From Erythrobacter sanguineus (lineage in GTDB: Bacteria > Pseudomonadota > Alphaproteobacteria > Sphingomonadales > Sphingomonadaceae): 50,235 nt of DNA. Under the pieces are notes generated by a model, which had not been told where the DNA came from, made no database searches, and saw only the letters and a list, made by a program, of their open reading frames with translations. Position numbers and translations under genes: made by a program. The stretch spans positions 1 to 50,235 of the forward strand of contig CAMCUB010000027.1 of NCBI GenBank assembly GCA_945878845.1, given 5' to 3'. Below are positions 31,957-41,509 of the stretch, in pieces (the first letter of the stretch is position 1; every line of letters starts with the position of its first letter).

Positions 31957-33267
31957 ATGAAGCAGGTCTTCGCCAATATGGGCTGGCTGCTCGGTGGACG
32001 CGGGTTCAACGCCGTGCTGAGCCTGCTCTACCTCGCCATCGCCGCGCGCACGCTGGGCACTGACGGCTTCGGCCACATGGCGCTGATCATCGCGCTGGGG
32101 CAGGCGATCACCGGCTTTTCGAGCTTCCAGACCTGGCAGTTCATCGTCCGCTGGGGCGCGGACCCGGAGAACCCCGGCGTCGACATCGCCCGCGCGCGCG
32201 AGGCGACGGGGTTTGCTGTCGCGCTCGATCTGCTGTCGATGGCAGGCGGCACCATCGCGTCTGCCGTGCTGGTGCTGACCGCGCCGCTGTGGCTCGACGT
32301 TCCGAGCGAACTGATGTGGCTGACCTTCTGGTACTGCGTGATCTCGGTGGCGACGATCCGCACCACGCCCACCGGCATGCTGCGGCTCCATTCAGAATAC
32401 GGCAAGGCGACCTGGGCCGAGGCGGTGCAGCCGGTGATCCGCGCCGCCGGGGCGGGCCTTGCGTGGTGGCTGATGCCGAACGTGACCGGCTTCATCCTCG
32501 CCTTCGCCGCCTCCGAGATCGGCACCGCGCTGGCGCTGTGGGTGGTCGCGGTGCGGGTGCAGCCGGTGAGCCTTGCCTCGGTGAGTTTGAAGGCGATCCC
32601 CGCGCGGTATGATGGCGTGTGGCGCTTCGTGGTCTCGACCAATCTGTCGAGCAGCCTTGCGGTGGCGGGCAAGCAGGTGATGATCCTCTTGGTGGGCACC
32701 TTCGGCGGCGCCTATCTGGCGGGCGGTTTCCGCATCGCCAACCAGCTCGGCGTGGCGCTGATCGCGCTGGCGCAGACGATCTCCAAGGCGATCCTGCCCG
32801 AGCTGGTGCAATCCAAGGGCGGCGCGGTCGAGATCGCGCGGCGGATGGCCAATATCGCCGCCATCGCCGGGGTGACGGCGGTGGTCACCGCGATCCTGTT
32901 CGGGCGCGAGGGGCTGGCGCTGATCGCGGGCGAGCAGTTCACCGGCTTCTACTGGGCGATGATCATCCTCAGCATAGCGGGCGCGGTCGAGCTGGTGGGC
33001 GCAAGCCTTGAAAGCCTGCTGATCTCGGCCGGCAAGGCGCATGTCGCCTTCCTCGTCCGCCTGTTCCCGACGATCCTCGCGCTGCTGATGCTCGAGATGG
33101 CGATCGACTGGAAGGGCGCGCAGGGCGCGGGCTTTGCGGTGCTGGGATCGAGCCTGCTGGCGGTGGTCGGCTTCTACGTCGCGATTGTGAACCTGAAGCA
33201 GTTCCGGCTGGTGGTCGAGCCCGACGAAGAAGGGGCGGACAACCTGCCCGCCCCTCCGAAATCCTGA
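31957..33267 (+). CDS. Wzx-like polysaccharide flippase / oligosaccharide exporter
   Basis: A 436-residue inner-membrane protein with about 12 hydrophobic segments in two groups of six, of the polysaccharide-transport (MVF/MOP) superfamily. The first segment (MKQVFANMGWLLGGRGFNAV) and the R-T-L-G-x-x-G-F-G motif in ARTLGTDGFGHMALI are typical of Wzx/RfbX-type flippases. It would move lipid-linked sugar units across the inner membrane. ATG 31957 is chosen because the frame upstream is Pro/Cys-rich and not family-like. It is 141 bases after the lipoprotein gene and may have its own promoter. No glycosyltransferases lie immediately beside it. Confidence 0.85.
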   Translation: MKQVFANMGWLLGGRGFNAVLSLLYLAIAARTLGTDGFGHMALIIALGQAITGFSSFQTWQFIVRWGADPENPGVDIARAREATGFAVALDLLSMAGGTIASAVLVLTAPLWLDVPSELMWLTFWYCVISVATIRTTPTGMLRLHSEYGKATWAEAVQPVIRAAGAGLAWWLMPNVTGFILAFAASEIGTALALWVVAVRVQPVSLASVSLKAIPARYDGVWRFVVSTNLSSSLAVAGKQVMILLVGTFGGAYLAGGFRIANQLGVALIALAQTISKAILPELVQSKGGAVEIARRMANIAAIAGVTAVVTAILFGREGLALIAGEQFTGFYWAMIILSIAGAVELVGASLESLLISAGKAHVAFLVRLFPTILALLMLEMAIDWKGAQGAGFAVLGSSLLAVVGFYVAIVNLKQFRLVVEPDEEGADNLPAPPKS

Positions 33268-33283
33268 GCCTTTCGATGAGCCC

Positions 33284-34846
33284 TTACCCCTCGTAAGCCA
33301 GCTTGGGCTTGCGCGCCGCGCCCGTTTCATCAAGCCTGCGCCGCGGCGAGTAGTAGGGCGCCTGCTTCAGCGCCTCGTCCCCTTCCAGCGCGCGTTCGAC
33401 CACCCCGCGGAAGGCGGTGATGAACTGGTCGATCGCGGCCTTGCTCTCGGTCTCGGTCGGCTCGACCAGCATCGCGCCGTGGACCACCAGCGGGAAGTAC
33501 ACCGTCATCGGGTGGTAGCCCTCGTCGATCAGGCCCTTGGCGACGTCGAGGGTGGAGAGGCCATTGGTGAAGTCCTTGTCGCCGAACAGCGCCTCATGCA
33601 TGCAAGGACCCGACGCCGCGAACGGGGCGTGGAGGATGTCTTCCATGCTGCGCAGGATGTAGTTGGCGTTGAGCACCGCGTCCTCGGCGACCTGCTTGAG
33701 GCCGTCCGCGCCGTGGCTGAGGATATAGGTCAGCGCGCGGGTGAACATGCCCATCTGGCCGTGGAAAGCGGTCATCCGGCCGAAGGCCTGCGTGTGGCCG
33801 AATTCCGCGGCGCTCTCTTCCTCGACCAGATGCACCACGCCATCGGCGGTGCGGGCGGTGAAGGGCATCGGACCGAAGGGAGCGAGCGCTTCGGACAGCA
33901 CCACCGGCCCCGAACCCGGACCGCCGCCGCCGTGCGGGGTGGAGAAGGTCTTGTGGAGGTTGATGTGCATCGCATCCACGCCAAGGTCGCCGGGGCGCAC
34001 CTTGCCGACGATGGCGTTGAAGTTCGCCCCGTCGCAATAGACGAAGCCGCCCGCCGCGTGGACTGCATCGGCCATCTCGCGGAAGTCCTTCTCGAACAGG
34101 CCGCAGGTGTTGGGATTGGTGATCATCACCGCCGCAACGTCCGGGCCGAGGCGGGCCTTCAGCGCGGCCACATCGACCCGGCCTTCGGGGGTTGCGGGGA
34201 TGTCTTCCACCCGGAAGCCCGCGAAGGCCGCAGTGGCGGGGTTGGTGCCGTGGGCGCTCTCGGGCACCAGCACCACATCGCGCTTGTCGCCGCGCGCTTC
34301 CAGCGCGGCGCGGATGCACAGCATCCCGCACAGCTCGCCATGCGCGCCCGCCTTGGGGCTCATCGCGACGCCGTGCATGCCGGTCAGCGTGATCAGCCAA
34401 TGCGCAAGCTCGTTGATCACCTCCAGCGCGCCCTGCACGGTCCCGACCGGCTGGAGCGGGTGGATATCGGCAAAGCCGGGCAGCCGCGCCATCTTCTCGT
34501 TGAGGCGCGGGTTGTGCTTCATGGTGCACGAACCGAGCGGGAAGAAGCCGAGGTCGATCCCGTAGTTCTGGCGGCTGAGGCGGGTGAAGTGGCGCACCGT
34601 CTCGGGCTCGGTCAGGCCGACGAGGCCGATCGACGCGGCGCGCTCCAGCCCGCCGAGGCGCGTCGGCGCGCCCGCGTCGATTTCGGGCAGATCGACGCCG
34701 GTCACATCCGCGCGGCCGATTTCGAACAGCAGCGGCTCTTCAAGCATCAGCCCGCGGTTGCCGGTCGAGGTGACAGGGCCGCCGAGGAAACCGCTTTCCG
34801 CAACCTGCATTTCGGGCTTCCAGCCGCTCTTGTTGGGGGCGTTCAT
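33284..34846 (-). CDS. gcvPB: Glycine dehydrogenase (decarboxylating) subunit 2
   Basis: A 520-residue beta subunit of two-subunit P-protein. It decarboxylates glycine with PLP and transfers the aminomethyl group to lipoyl-GcvH. The PLP lysine lies in INLHKTFSTPHGGGGPGSGP, around residue 295, and MTVYFPLVVHGAMLVEPTET marks the C-terminal domain. The ATG at 34846 forms TGATG with the gcvPA stop and has AAGGAGA upstream; a GTG one codon earlier is also possible. It is the last gene of the operon under the glycine riboswitch. Confidence 0.96.
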   Translation of the reverse strand: MNAPNKSGWKPEMQVAESGFLGGPVTSTGNRGLMLEEPLLFEIGRADVTGVDLPEIDAGAPTRLGGLERAASIGLVGLTEPETVRHFTRLSRQNYGIDLGFFPLGSCTMKHNPRLNEKMARLPGFADIHPLQPVGTVQGALEVINELAHWLITLTGMHGVAMSPKAGAHGELCGMLCIRAALEARGDKRDVVLVPESAHGTNPATAAFAGFRVEDIPATPEGRVDVAALKARLGPDVAAVMITNPNTCGLFEKDFREMADAVHAAGGFVYCDGANFNAIVGKVRPGDLGVDAMHINLHKTFSTPHGGGGPGSGPVVLSEALAPFGPMPFTARTADGVVHLVEEESAAEFGHTQAFGRMTAFHGQMGMFTRALTYILSHGADGLKQVAEDAVLNANYILRSMEDILHAPFAASGPCMHEALFGDKDFTNGLSTLDVAKGLIDEGYHPMTVYFPLVVHGAMLVEPTETESKAAIDQFITAFRGVVERALEGDEALKQAPYYSPRRRLDETGAARKPKLAYEG

Positions 34847-36219
34847 CACACGGTCTCCTTGATGCTGGCTTCAAGCTCTTCGGCGAGCCGTTCGATATCT
34901 TCCTCGGTGGTGGTCTCGGTCACCGCGACAAGCAGCGCATGTTCGAGCGCCGCGACCCCCGGATAGAGCCTTCCGAGCGACACCCCGCCCAGCACGCCGC
35001 GCTCGGCGAGGTCGCGGATGGTCTCGCGCGCAGGCCGGCCGCCGAGCATCAGAGTGAACTCGTTGAAGAAGCCGTTGTTGAGCACTTCCACCCCCGGCAC
35101 CTTGGCGAGCCGGTCGGCAGCGAGGCAGGCGAGGCGGTGGTTCTCGGCGGCAAGCTCGCGCAGGCCCTTCTCGCCCAGCAGCGTCATGTGGACGGTGAAG
35201 GCCAGCGCGCAGAGGCCCGAGTTGGTGCAGATGTTGCTCGTCGCCTTCTCGCGACGGATGTGCTGTTCGCGGGTCGACAGCGTGAGCACGAAGCCGCGCT
35301 TGCCCTCGGCGTCCGTCGTCTCGCCGCACAGGCGGCCGGGCATCTGGCGCACGTGCTTGGGATCGCGCACGGCGAAGAGCCCAAGGTAGGGCCCGCCGAA
35401 TTGCAGGCCGACGCCGAGCGACTGGCCCTCACCCACCACGATGTCCGCGCCCATCTCGCCGGGCGACTTGATCGCGCCCAGCGCCACCGGTTCGGTGTTC
35501 ACCACCACCAGCAACGCGCCCTTGGCATGGGCGGCTTCGGCGACGGGCGTGAGGTCGGCGATCCGGCCCAGAATGTCGGGATATTGCACCACGACGCAGG
35601 CGGTGTCCTCGTCGATCCGCCCGATCAGGCCGGTGAGTTCGGGATCCGCGGTGATCGAAGGCAGCGCGTCGGCGATCTCGTCGCCGGTGTAGTGCGCCAT
35701 GGTCTTCACGACCTCGGCATAATGCGGATGCAGCGCGCCCGAGAGCACCGCGCGCTTGCGCTTGGTGACGCGGGTCGCCATCGCCACCGCCTCCCAGCAG
35801 GCAGTCGAGCCGTCATAGAGCGAGGCATTCGCCACCGCGCAGCCATAGAGCCGCGCGACCTGCGTCTGGAACTCGAACAGCATCTGCAGCGTGCCCTGCG
35901 CAATCTCGGGCTGGTAGGGCGTGTAGGCGGTCAGGAACTCGCCGCGCTGGATGATGGTGTCGACGCTGGCGGGCACGTGATGGCGATAGGCGCCTGCGCC
36001 GAGGAAGAAGGGCACCTCGCCCGCCACCAGGTTCTTCGCCGCCAGCTTCTTCATGTGGCGTTCGACCGCCATCTCGCTCGCATGCATCGGCAGCCCGTGG
36101 ATCGGGCCGTCAAGCCGGGCGACCTCGGGCACGTCGACGAACAGGTCGTCGATGGCCGAAGCGCCGATTTTCGCCAGCATTGCCTGCCGGTCGGTATCGG
36201 TGAGGGGAAGGTAGCGCAT
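34846..36219 (-). CDS. gcvPA: Glycine dehydrogenase (decarboxylating) subunit 1
   Basis: A 457-residue alpha subunit of the glycine decarboxylase. It opens with [20 protein letters not shown], as usual for this subunit, and carries [20 protein letters not shown] and [20 protein letters not shown], both highly conserved. It forms a tetramer with GcvPB. The gene starts 33 bases after the glycosyltransferase-like gene and overlaps gcvPB by one base, so both subunits are translationally coupled. Split P-protein is common in alphaproteobacteria of this kind, in contrast to the single GcvP of enterobacteria. Confidence 0.96.
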   Translation of the reverse strand: MRYLPLTDTDRQAMLAKIGASAIDDLFVDVPEVARLDGPIHGLPMHASEMAVERHMKKLAAKNLVAGEVPFFLGAGAYRHHVPASVDTIIQRGEFLTAYTPYQPEIAQGTLQMLFEFQTQVARLYGCAVANASLYDGSTACWEAVAMATRVTKRKRAVLSGALHPHYAEVVKTMAHYTGDEIADALPSITADPELTGLIGRIDEDTACVVVQYPDILGRIADLTPVAEAAHAKGALLVVVNTEPVALGAIKSPGEMGADIVVGEGQSLGVGLQFGGPYLGLFAVRDPKHVRQMPGRLCGETTDAEGKRGFVLTLSTREQHIRREKATSNICTNSGLCALAFTVHMTLLGEKGLRELAAENHRLACLAADRLAKVPGVEVLNNGFFNEFTLMLGGRPARETIRDLAERGVLGGVSLGRLYPGVAALEHALLVAVTETTTEEDIERLAEELEASIKETV

Positions 36220-36252
36220 GGGAGAGGTTTTCCGTGGCTGGGGGTGGGAGGT

Positions 36253-37047
36253 TCAGGTGTTCAGGGCCGCAAGGTCGGAAAGCGTCGCGGCAAAGCGCGC
36301 CGGGCCGGTGTGCGAGGTGCGCATCCACGGCGCGAGCCAGATGCGGTAACCGGCCGCGCGCACGCGGTGGCAAAAGGCGTAATCGTCGGACAGCATGTGC
36401 CCGGTGTCGGGATCGATCATCGGGTGGAACAGCGCGCTGAGCGTCTCGCCCACCAACCCGCCCTCGCGGTCGAGCGCGTCGGCGGCGTAGGTCAGTTCAG
36501 GATGGCGCGCCACGAGGGCTTCGACCACGTCGCGGCGTATCACCATCAGCCCCGTGCCGGTGTGCTTGAGCTCGATCGGCTGATCGAGCGCGAAGCTGGC
36601 GGCAGGCTCGAGCGGTTCGAGCGGAAAGAGGCCGGAGAATTTCTCCAGCGCCGCCGGATTTCCCTGGGCAAGCCCCTTGGCGGCGGCCGAAGCGACGAGG
36701 TTCCAGTTGATCTTCCGCTTGGGGTAAGGCGCGCCGACCACCGCGAGGCATTCGTCGCCCGCCATCCGCCCAATCAGTGCCAGCAGCTCCTCCGGCACGA
36801 AGCCGATGTCGCCATCGATGAACACGAGGTGCGTCGCATCGGACTGCAGGAACGCGGCGGCGAGCACGTTCCTCGCGCGATCGATCACCGGATTGTTGCT
36901 GAGCCAGGCGAAGGCGCATCCCGCCCCCGCCCGCTCGGCCGCGCCCGCCAGCCCCACGACACTGCGCAGATAGTCGCCCTCGGCCCCGCCATAGAGCGGG
37001 GTGGCGACCATCAGGCGCAGTTGTGCAGGAGGCGGACTTGCAGTCAC
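36253..37047 (-). CDS. Glycosyltransferase-like (GT-A fold) protein within the gcv operon
   Basis: A 264-residue protein with a nucleotide-sugar-transferase look: an N-terminal strand [12 protein letters not shown], then [20 protein letters not shown] and a D-x-D-like motif [14 protein letters not shown], and further on [18 protein letters not shown], then [20 protein letters not shown], which resembles the acceptor/catalytic loop (E/D-D-Y-x-F) of family-2-like enzymes. No membrane helix is visible. It starts at GTG 37047, overlapping the gcvH stop (GTGA), and is followed 33 bases later by gcvPA, so it is fully embedded in the operon. Its link to glycine metabolism is not obvious. Confidence 0.7.
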   Translation of the reverse strand: MTASPPPAQLRLMVATPLYGGAEGDYLRSVVGLAGAAERAGAGCAFAWLSNNPVIDRARNVLAAAFLQSDATHLVFIDGDIGFVPEELLALIGRMAGDECLAVVGAPYPKRKINWNLVASAAAKGLAQGNPAALEKFSGLFPLEPLEPAASFALDQPIELKHTGTGLMVIRRDVVEALVARHPELTYAADALDREGGLVGETLSALFHPMIDPDTGHMLSDDYAFCHRVRAAGYRIWLAPWMRTSHTGPARFAATLSDLAALNT

Positions 37048-37415
37048 AGGTCCTCGACGAAGGCCTTGTAACCGTCCTCGTCCATGAGCTTGTCGAGCTC
37101 GGCCGGGGCTTCGATGGTCATCTTGAAGAACCAGCCGGCGTCCTCGGGCGAGGAATTGACCAGCGCGGGGTCTTCTTCCAGCGCCGAATTGGTCTCGGTG
37201 ACCTCGCCGGTGATCGGGGCGTAGACGTCCGAGGCAGCCTTGACGGATTCGACCACGGCAGCGTCCTTGCCCTGCTCGATCATCGCGCCGACTTCGGGCA
37301 GTTCGACGAACACGATGTCGCCAAGCTGCTCTTGCGCATATTCGGTGATGCCGACGGTCGCGATGTCATCCTCGACATCGATCCATTCGTGTTCGTCAGT
37401 GTAGTAACGCGGCAT
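37044..37415 (-). CDS. gcvH: Glycine cleavage system H protein
   Basis: A 123-residue lipoyl carrier that shuttles the aminomethyl intermediate between P, T and L proteins. Lys59 in [19 protein letters not shown] is the lipoylation site, and the N-terminal YTDEHEWI and [19 protein letters not shown] are typical. Length matches the family. It follows gcvT by three bases and overlaps the next gene by four. Confidence 0.97.
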   Translation of the reverse strand: MPRYYTDEHEWIDVEDDIATVGITEYAQEQLGDIVFVELPEVGAMIEQGKDAAVVESVKAASDVYAPITGEVTETNSALEEDPALVNSSPEDAGWFFKMTIEAPAELDKLMDEDGYKAFVEDL

Positions 37416-37418
37416 GGT

Positions 37419-38558
37419 TCAGCTCCCTCTGAAGTAGCGGTGGGGGACGAAAGGGGTGGGCGAGACGGTGGCAGCGAGGCGCTTGCCGCGCACCTCCACC
37501 TCAAGCTGCGTGCCGATGGCGGCGTGTTCGCTCGCGACATAGGCCATGGCGATGGGCGCTTGCAGGGTGGGCGAGAAGCCGCCGGAGGTGACGGTTCCGA
37601 TGTGGTCGGCGCCGCTGAACACTTCCGCGCCTTCGCGCGCAGGCAGGCGGCCTTCGAGCTTGAGGCCGACCCACTTGCGGGTGGTGCCCTCGGCGATCTC
37701 GCGGTTGATGCGATCCGCACCGGGATAGCCGCCTTCCGTGCGGCGGCGCTTGTTGATGCCGAAGGTGAGGCCTGCCTCGATCGGCGAGGTCTCGGGCGAC
37801 ATGTCGTGGCCGTAGAGCGGCAAGCCCGCCTCGAGCCGCAGCGAGTCCCGCGCGCCAAGGCCGATGGGCTTCACTTCGGGCTCGGCGCAGAGCAGGTCCG
37901 CGATTTCCGCAGCGGCTTCGGCGGGGAGCGAGATCTCGAACCCGTCTTCGCCAGTGTAGCCCGCCCGCGCGATGGTGACCTCGTGGCCCGCGAGCTTGAA
38001 CAGGCCGAACTTCATGAAGGTCAGCGCCGACGGCGGATACTGGCCCGTCGCATGGCGGGCGAGTGCATCGGCGGCCTTCGGCCCCTGCAACGCCAGCAGC
38101 GCGCGGTCATCGAGGTAGTTCAAGGTGATGTCATCGGGCAGCGCCTCGCGCAGCGTGCCCATGTCGTCCCACTTGGTCGCGCCGTTGACCACCAGATAGA
38201 GCGCCTCGGGCCAGCGCGAGACCATCAGGTCGTCGAGCACCCCGCCCTCTTCATCCAGCAGCAGCGAATAGCGTTGCTGGCCGAGCTTCAGCGTCGAAAG
38301 GTCGATCGGCAGCACCGATTCGACCGCTGCGTCGAGATCGGGGCCGGAGAGCACCAGCTGGCCCATGTGGCTGACGTCGAACAGCCCCGCACTCTCGCGG
38401 GTCCAGTTATGCTCGGCGACAATCCCTTCGTACTGGATCGGCATCTCGTAGCCCGCGAAGGGCACCATCCGCGCACCCCGCGCGCGGTGCCAGGCGTCGA
38501 GCGGCAGCGGCTCGAGCGCGATGTCTTCGAGATGGTCTTCGGTTTCGTGGTCGCTCAC
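37419..38558 (-). CDS. gcvT: Glycine cleavage system T protein (aminomethyltransferase)
   Basis: A 379-residue tetrahydrofolate-dependent aminomethyltransferase that releases ammonia and makes 5,10-methylene-THF. The start is GTG 38558 with GGGGA nine bases upstream, giving SDHETEDHLEDIALEPLPLD; frame upstream runs into the riboswitch. Conserved segments are MVPFAGYEMPIQYEGI, LFDVSHMGQ, GYTGEDGFEISLP and a C-terminal barrel with Y-x-G-A-D-R. It is the first gene after the tandem glycine riboswitch, so the whole operon should respond to glycine. Confidence 0.96.
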   Translation of the reverse strand: MSDHETEDHLEDIALEPLPLDAWHRARGARMVPFAGYEMPIQYEGIVAEHNWTRESAGLFDVSHMGQLVLSGPDLDAAVESVLPIDLSTLKLGQQRYSLLLDEEGGVLDDLMVSRWPEALYLVVNGATKWDDMGTLREALPDDITLNYLDDRALLALQGPKAADALARHATGQYPPSALTFMKFGLFKLAGHEVTIARAGYTGEDGFEISLPAEAAAEIADLLCAEPEVKPIGLGARDSLRLEAGLPLYGHDMSPETSPIEAGLTFGINKRRRTEGGYPGADRINREIAEGTTRKWVGLKLEGRLPAREGAEVFSGADHIGTVTSGGFSPTLQAPIAMAYVASEHAAIGTQLEVEVRGKRLAATVSPTPFVPHRYFRGS

Positions 38559-38617
38559 TTGGGCAATTCCCCGGCAGAATACGGCAGTCCGGCAGCGCCC
38601 CAAGGCACTCCCTCATA

Positions 38618-38826
38618 ACTGCCCCCTCTGTCGGGTGACCTGAGAGCTTCGGCGGGCCGCGCGGGCGACCAGCCTCCCCTTCGGTGGCCCCGCCCAACGT
38701 GGGCGGTGCGCTTTCCAGAGTGTCACGCAGCCGAGCGGTCCGGTGGCCTGAGAGTTTCCGGGGCGGTTGCTCCTTCGGCGCCTTTGCCCCGTGTGACCGA
38801 GGCATCGGGCTCTCCCGCTCGCCTGC
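38618..38826 (-). promoter_or_regulatory. Tandem glycine riboswitch (two aptamers) upstream of gcvT
   Basis: On the minus strand two aptamers follow each other. The first (about 38716-38826) begins GCGGGAGAGCCC, contains GCCGAAGGAGCAA and ends near ACTCTCAGGCC. The second (about 38618-38715) contains CACCGAAGGGG and ends AGCTCTCAGGTCACC. The G-x-CGAAGG-x-G cores and CTCTCAGG closures are diagnostic of the glycine class. It lies 60 bases upstream of the gcvT start. Binding of glycine is expected to switch on the cleavage operon; both aptamers look intact. Confidence 0.95.
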
Positions 38827-38956
38827 CCGGTACAGAATCGCTTCTGCGCCGGAAGACCCTGCGGCGATGCGCGAATTGCTGCACCGCGTCAATCGCAACC
38901 GCGCAGGTTCCCGGCAAAATCGCCGCAAGGTCAGAGCGGCGCCAAATGCCGCGCGA

Positions 38957-39928
38957 TCACTGCCATTCGCTCGCCACCACCATGCCGGGCGAATAGCAGT
39001 TGAGATATTGCACGAGCCGGGGCGTCGCGGCGTGGTTGGGGCTGGCGCCGTGGGGCAGATCCTGCCGCCAGATCACCAGATCGCCCGCACCGGCGGGCAC
39101 GCACACCGCCTCTGCCGAGAGATCGACAGCGCGCGGGTCTTGCCCACCAAGGCCGTCCAGCCATGCGTCGATCCGGTGATGGAAGCCCGGCACACACCGG
39201 AACGCGCCCTGATCCGCGGCCGTATCGGTCAGATAAAGCACGCCTTGCGTGGCAAAGGGGATCGGGCGGACAAGGCTGACATCCCAATGCAGCGGCGAGC
39301 CCCTGAAGACATACCCGCCCCGCTCGGGCGGGTTGAAGCCCAGTTGATCGGTGACCGGCCACAGATCGGCGCTGCCCCACAATTGCGCGAACGCCTTGTG
39401 GATGCGGGGCGCCTTGCGCGCGGCCATGATCAGCGGGTGGTGGTAGAGGCCGACCATGATCCCGTCGGCCTCAGCCGCATACCAGCTTGCAGGGTCGCCC
39501 GGGCTCGCACCAAGCCGGTCCCATAAGAGCGCCGCCAGCGCATCGGCATGGTCGCGCGGCACCGCCTGCTCCAGAACGACATAGCCGTCGCGCGCCCACT
39601 GGGCGATTGCATCCGGCCCCAGCGCGCCGGGCATGGCGTCTATGGCTGCAAGCTGCTCGCGCGCTGCCGCGCTGGGCTCACCCACCCCGGACAAGGCATT
39701 GTAACGCGAGACGAGATCGGGATCAGGCGCGCCTGCGGTGGCGAGGATCCACGCTTCGAACGCGGCCTGCGAGGGCCGCTCGCCCGCGAGGAAAGCGTAG
39801 GTCTCGCGGTTGCCGAGCCCCAGCGTATCGAGCAGCAGGCGCACCGCCACTTCGGGCGGGCGCGGCGCACCATCGACTAAGCTGCGGCGCAGGTCCTCCA
39901 GTCCGGCAATGAAGGGCAGATCGGACAT
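38957..39928 (-). CDS. Phytanoyl-CoA dioxygenase (PhyH)-family oxygenase
   Basis: A 323-residue Fe(II)/2-oxoglutarate oxygenase candidate. The iron ligands are seen in SPLHWDVSL (His-x-Asp) and in LPHGASPNHAATPRLVQYLN (distal His, with the Arg that binds 2-oxoglutarate). WARDGYVVLEQAVP is the usual start of the PhyH core at about residue 110. The N-terminal 100 residues are an extra domain that I do not recognise. The start ATG 39928 is chosen since the frame upstream lies opposite the antiporter gene. It is encoded upstream of the gcv operon on the same strand, with the riboswitch in between, so it is probably transcribed separately. Substrate unknown. Confidence 0.83.
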   Translation of the reverse strand: MSDLPFIAGLEDLRRSLVDGAPRPPEVAVRLLLDTLGLGNRETYAFLAGERPSQAAFEAWILATAGAPDPDLVSRYNALSGVGEPSAAAREQLAAIDAMPGALGPDAIAQWARDGYVVLEQAVPRDHADALAALLWDRLGASPGDPASWYAAEADGIMVGLYHHPLIMAARKAPRIHKAFAQLWGSADLWPVTDQLGFNPPERGGYVFRGSPLHWDVSLVRPIPFATQGVLYLTDTAADQGAFRCVPGFHHRIDAWLDGLGGQDPRAVDLSAEAVCVPAGAGDLVIWRQDLPHGASPNHAATPRLVQYLNCYSPGMVVASEWQ

Positions 39929-40057
39929 GGTGCCGGGACCTGCCGCAAAGGCGTCGCCAGCGCAACAGTCGGAGCCGGCACCAAACTGGGGATAGCGCGC
40001 TTGCGCCCGAACACAGCATTTGTGCGCGCGGCCGCCGCCGACTAACCTGCTCCCGCC

Positions 40058-41260
40058 ATGAACACCACCGAAGTCTATCTGATCGCGCTGACGATCATCT
40101 TCGCCGCGCCGTGGCTTGTCTGGCGCGTGCTCAACACCGAACACTGGATGCCGCTGGTCGTTGTCCAGATCGTCGGCGGTATCCTGCTTGGCCCGGGCGT
40201 GCTCGGCGCGGCCTATCCCGAGTACTACGCCTTCGTATTCAAGCCCGAGGTGATCGGCGCCCTCAACGGCGTCGCGTGGTGGGCGGTAATGCTGTTCGTG
40301 TGGGTGGCGGGGCTGGAGCTCGACCTCAAGCTCGCCTGGGAGCGCCGCGCCGAGAGCGGGATAACGGCCGCCTGCGCGCTGCTCTTCCCGATGGCGCTGG
40401 GCTGCGCGGCCGCAGCGATCCTGCTGGCGAGCGGGCCGGGCTGGATCGGCGACAAGGGATCGACCTGGCAGATCATCGTCGGCATCGGCATGGCCTGCGC
40501 GGTCACCGCCCTGCCGATCCTCGCGCTGCTGATGGAGAAGCTCGGCATCCTGCGCGAGCCGCTCGGCCAGCGCATCCTGCGCTATGCCAGCCTCGATGAC
40601 GTCGCGATCTGGGGCGTGCTGGCGCTGATCCTGCTCGATTTCGAGCGGATCGAGCGGCAGGGCATCTTCCTTGTCGGCTTCGCCGTCGCTGCCTTCCTGA
40701 TCCGCAAGCTGATGGAGCGTCTGAAGGAGGCGGATCGCTGGTATGTCGGCCTGATCTGGCTCGCCATCGTCGGCTTCGGCGCGGACTGGTCGGGGCTCCA
40801 CTACATGGTCGGCGCCTTCCTTGCGGGCGTGGTGCTCGATGCCAAGTGGTTCGGTCACGAGGCGATGGACCGCTTCCGCAACACTGTGCTGCTCACCATC
40901 ATGCCGGTGTTCTTCCTCTCGACCGGCCTGCGCACCCAGTGGGACGTCGGCGGGCTCGCGGTGTTCGGCGCGGCCGCACTGCTGCTCGCGGCATCCGTCA
41001 GCGGCAAGCTGCTCGGCATCCACATCGCCGGACGGCTGCTCGGCTGGCGGCCGGGCGAGGCGAGCATCATCGGCTGGCTGCTCCAGACCAAGGCCCTGAT
41101 CGAGATCATCTTCGCCAACGTGCTGCTCGACAAGGGCATCATCTCCAACGCGGCCTTCACCGCGCTGCTGCTGATGGCGGTGACGAGCACCATGCTGACC
41201 GTGCCGATGGTCACCCCGCGCCTGCGCAAGGCAGGCGAGGCACTCAAGGCGCAAGTCTGA
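40058..41260 (+). CDS. Cation:proton antiporter, CPA2 family
   Basis: A 400-residue inner-membrane protein with about 11-12 helices, related to KefB/NapA-type antiporters. IVGGILLGPGVLG is the first signature, WVAGLELDLK the second, and SLDDVAIWG carries the Asp pair that binds ion and protons in this family. VFFLSTGLRTQWDV is the last conserved loop. It lacks the C-terminal TrkA-N domain of Kef channels, so it is the short form. It is divergent from the dioxygenase gene, 129 bases apart. Exchange of Na+ or K+ for H+ is the likely role; the ion is not determined. Confidence 0.88.
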   Translation: MNTTEVYLIALTIIFAAPWLVWRVLNTEHWMPLVVVQIVGGILLGPGVLGAAYPEYYAFVFKPEVIGALNGVAWWAVMLFVWVAGLELDLKLAWERRAESGITAACALLFPMALGCAAAAILLASGPGWIGDKGSTWQIIVGIGMACAVTALPILALLMEKLGILREPLGQRILRYASLDDVAIWGVLALILLDFERIERQGIFLVGFAVAAFLIRKLMERLKEADRWYVGLIWLAIVGFGADWSGLHYMVGAFLAGVVLDAKWFGHEAMDRFRNTVLLTIMPVFFLSTGLRTQWDVGGLAVFGAAALLLAASVSGKLLGIHIAGRLLGWRPGEASIIGWLLQTKALIEIIFANVLLDKGIISNAAFTALLLMAVTSTMLTVPMVTPRLRKAGEALKAQV

Positions 41261-41474
41261 GCGCTAATCCCCGCAGCGCCCGCCCGCCTGTTGGAGACAC
41301 ATGAGACACTGTATAAAGGCAGAAATCTCTCCGCCCCCAAAACGGGCATTTTCGGGGTCGAGAAAGGGCGCGCGAGCGGGGTAATGGGCGCGATTCTGCC
41401 TGCGTAAGGCCGAGTAGGAAATCCCCCCTGCCCCGCCGTCTTATCTCGCCGCCAACTCCAACGCCTGCGCTACG

Positions 41475-41509
41475 AGTCTCTCCCCGTTCCGCAGGGACGG
41501 GGAGAGACT
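41475..41509. repeat. 13-bp perfect inverted repeat at the end of the serine hydrolase gene
   Basis: AGTCTCTCCCCGT (41475-41487) pairs perfectly with ACGGGGAGAGACT (41497-41509) around a 9-base loop. It overlaps the stop codon of the serine hydrolase gene. No T-run follows on either strand, so it may be a dispersed extragenic palindrome or an atypical terminator. Confidence 0.6.

Noticed and set aside
39929..41254. Upstream extension of the dioxygenase frame to 765 codons on the minus strand
   Set aside because: The extension lies opposite the antiporter gene, is rich in Arg/Asp/Gln without domain motifs, and the PhyH protein has a proper start at 39928.
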